Origin: Paenibacillus sp.
Lineage (GTDB): Bacteria; Bacillota; Bacilli; Paenibacillales; NBRC-103111
DNA length: 5,645 bases
NCBI GenBank assembly: GCA_029239545.1
Contig: JARBUQ010000512.1
Location: 1 to 5,645 of the forward strand
Direction: 5' to 3'
Position 1 is the stretch's first letter; each line of letters begins with the position of its first letter. The notes beneath the pieces were generated by a model, which saw only the letters and a program-made list of their open reading frames with translations, ran no database searches and had not been told where the DNA came from. The translations under genes and the position numbers were made by a program. Below, piece by piece: positions 5,340 to 5,645 of the stretch.

Positions 5340-5645
5340 ATGAGACGTGAAAGCGAATTTCGTTACTCCAAGCTGGCCAACATTTTACGTGAGCAAATTA
5401 TGTCCGGATATATTAAGCCTGGAGAATTTTTATATTCGGAAAATGAGCTTTGTCGGTTTTATCAGATTAGTCGGACTTCAGTGCGCAAATCGCTTGAGCA
5501 GCTGCAAAAAGAAGGGTTGATCGTCAAAAAGGTCGGACAAGGCACCATCGTATCTCCAGATCTGGTCATCCCGGAAAGTCCGACTAAGGTTCTGCGCATT
5601 ATGGCACCGTCCCCCTCGCATTATGTGGATCTTTGCATGCCTATT
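5340..5645 (+). CDS. GntR-family transcriptional regulator, 5' part only
   Basis: The first 102 codons of a gene that leaves the window on the right. Residues 8-75 are a clear GntR winged helix-turn-helix: RYSKLANILREQIMSGYIKP, then GEFLYSENELCRFYQISR (recognition-helix approach), TSVRKSLEQLQKEGLI, and the wing KKVGQGTIV. After a short linker (SPDLVIPESPTK) the sequence turns into a strand, KVLRIMAPSPSHYVDLCMPI, rather than the start of a UTRA or FCD effector domain. It resembles the N-terminal strand and first helix of a type 1 extracellular solute-binding protein, a fusion I associate with Paenibacillus GntR regulators; with only 20 residues this is tentative. It is divergent from the catabolic operon and is the obvious candidate to control it in response to a sugar ligand, acting in the cytosol on the shared promoter region. 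Confidence 0.88.
   Translation, partial: MRRESEFRYSKLANILREQIMSGYIKPGEFLYSENELCRFYQISRTSVRKSLEQLQKEGLIVKKVGQGTIVSPDLVIPESPTKVLRIMAPSPSHYVDLCMPI

Noticed and set aside
5117..5350. Plus-strand open frame of 77 codons across the divergent region.
   Set aside because: It starts within the deacetylase-like gene's end, has a low-complexity hydrophobic translation with no clear ribosome binding site, and overlaps the promoters and the GntR start in another frame.
5347..5361. TGAAAGCG followed by AATTTCG as a CcpA catabolite-repression (cre) site.
   Set aside because: It matches the loose cre consensus at about 12 of 15 positions, misses the conserved right-hand C, and lies within the GntR coding start. 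This is too weak to annotate.

Overview
The window looks like a piece of a low-to-mid GC Gram-positive (Firmicutes) chromosome, most likely Paenibacillus or a close relative. This rests on strong AGGAGG-type ribosome binding sites before nearly every gene, a TTG start, sigma-A-like promoter boxes, and protein types (GntR regulator, Gfo/Idh/MocA oxidoreductase, TIM-barrel sugar isomerase, NagB-like protein) that crowd the sugar-use clusters of that group. The genus is an inference; no marker gene is present.

Layout: five genes run leftward on the minus strand, and one regulator gene runs rightward from a shared, AT-rich divergent promoter region (about 5130-5339). In order of transcription the minus-strand genes are: a two-domain protein with a glutamine-amidotransferase-like N-terminus and a polysaccharide-deacetylase-like core (3453-5129); a xylose-isomerase-like TIM-barrel protein (2514-3368); a Gfo/Idh/MocA NAD(P)-dependent oxidoreductase (1484-2509, TTG start); a neutral-ceramidase-like hydrolase (199-1482); and the first 60 codons of a NagB-like sugar-phosphate isomerase/deaminase (1-181, cut by the window edge). 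Gaps between the last four are 4, 1 and 17 nt, with ribosome binding sites inside or touching the preceding stop codon, so they should be translated as one coupled unit. The only larger gap (84 nt, 3369-3452) has no visible terminator and carries a plausible internal promoter. The rightward gene (5340 to the window end) encodes a GntR-type winged helix whose downstream part does not look like the usual effector domain.

How the genes may work together: the set reads as a small intracellular catabolic operon for a modified, possibly N-acylated, sugar. Two amide- or ester-hydrolase-like proteins could remove acyl groups. The oxidoreductase and TIM-barrel protein form the pair often seen in oxidation, epimerisation or elimination of sugars, and the NagB-like protein could act on the resulting amino sugar or sugar phosphate. 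No transporter, kinase or secreted enzyme is visible here. Three of the enzymes depart from the textbook active-site signature of their family (missing nucleophile Ser in the ceramidase-like protein, missing second metal His in the deacetylase-like protein, altered phosphate loop in the NagB-like protein), so the true substrate cannot be read from family names. There is no RNA gene, mobile element, CRISPR array or long repeat.
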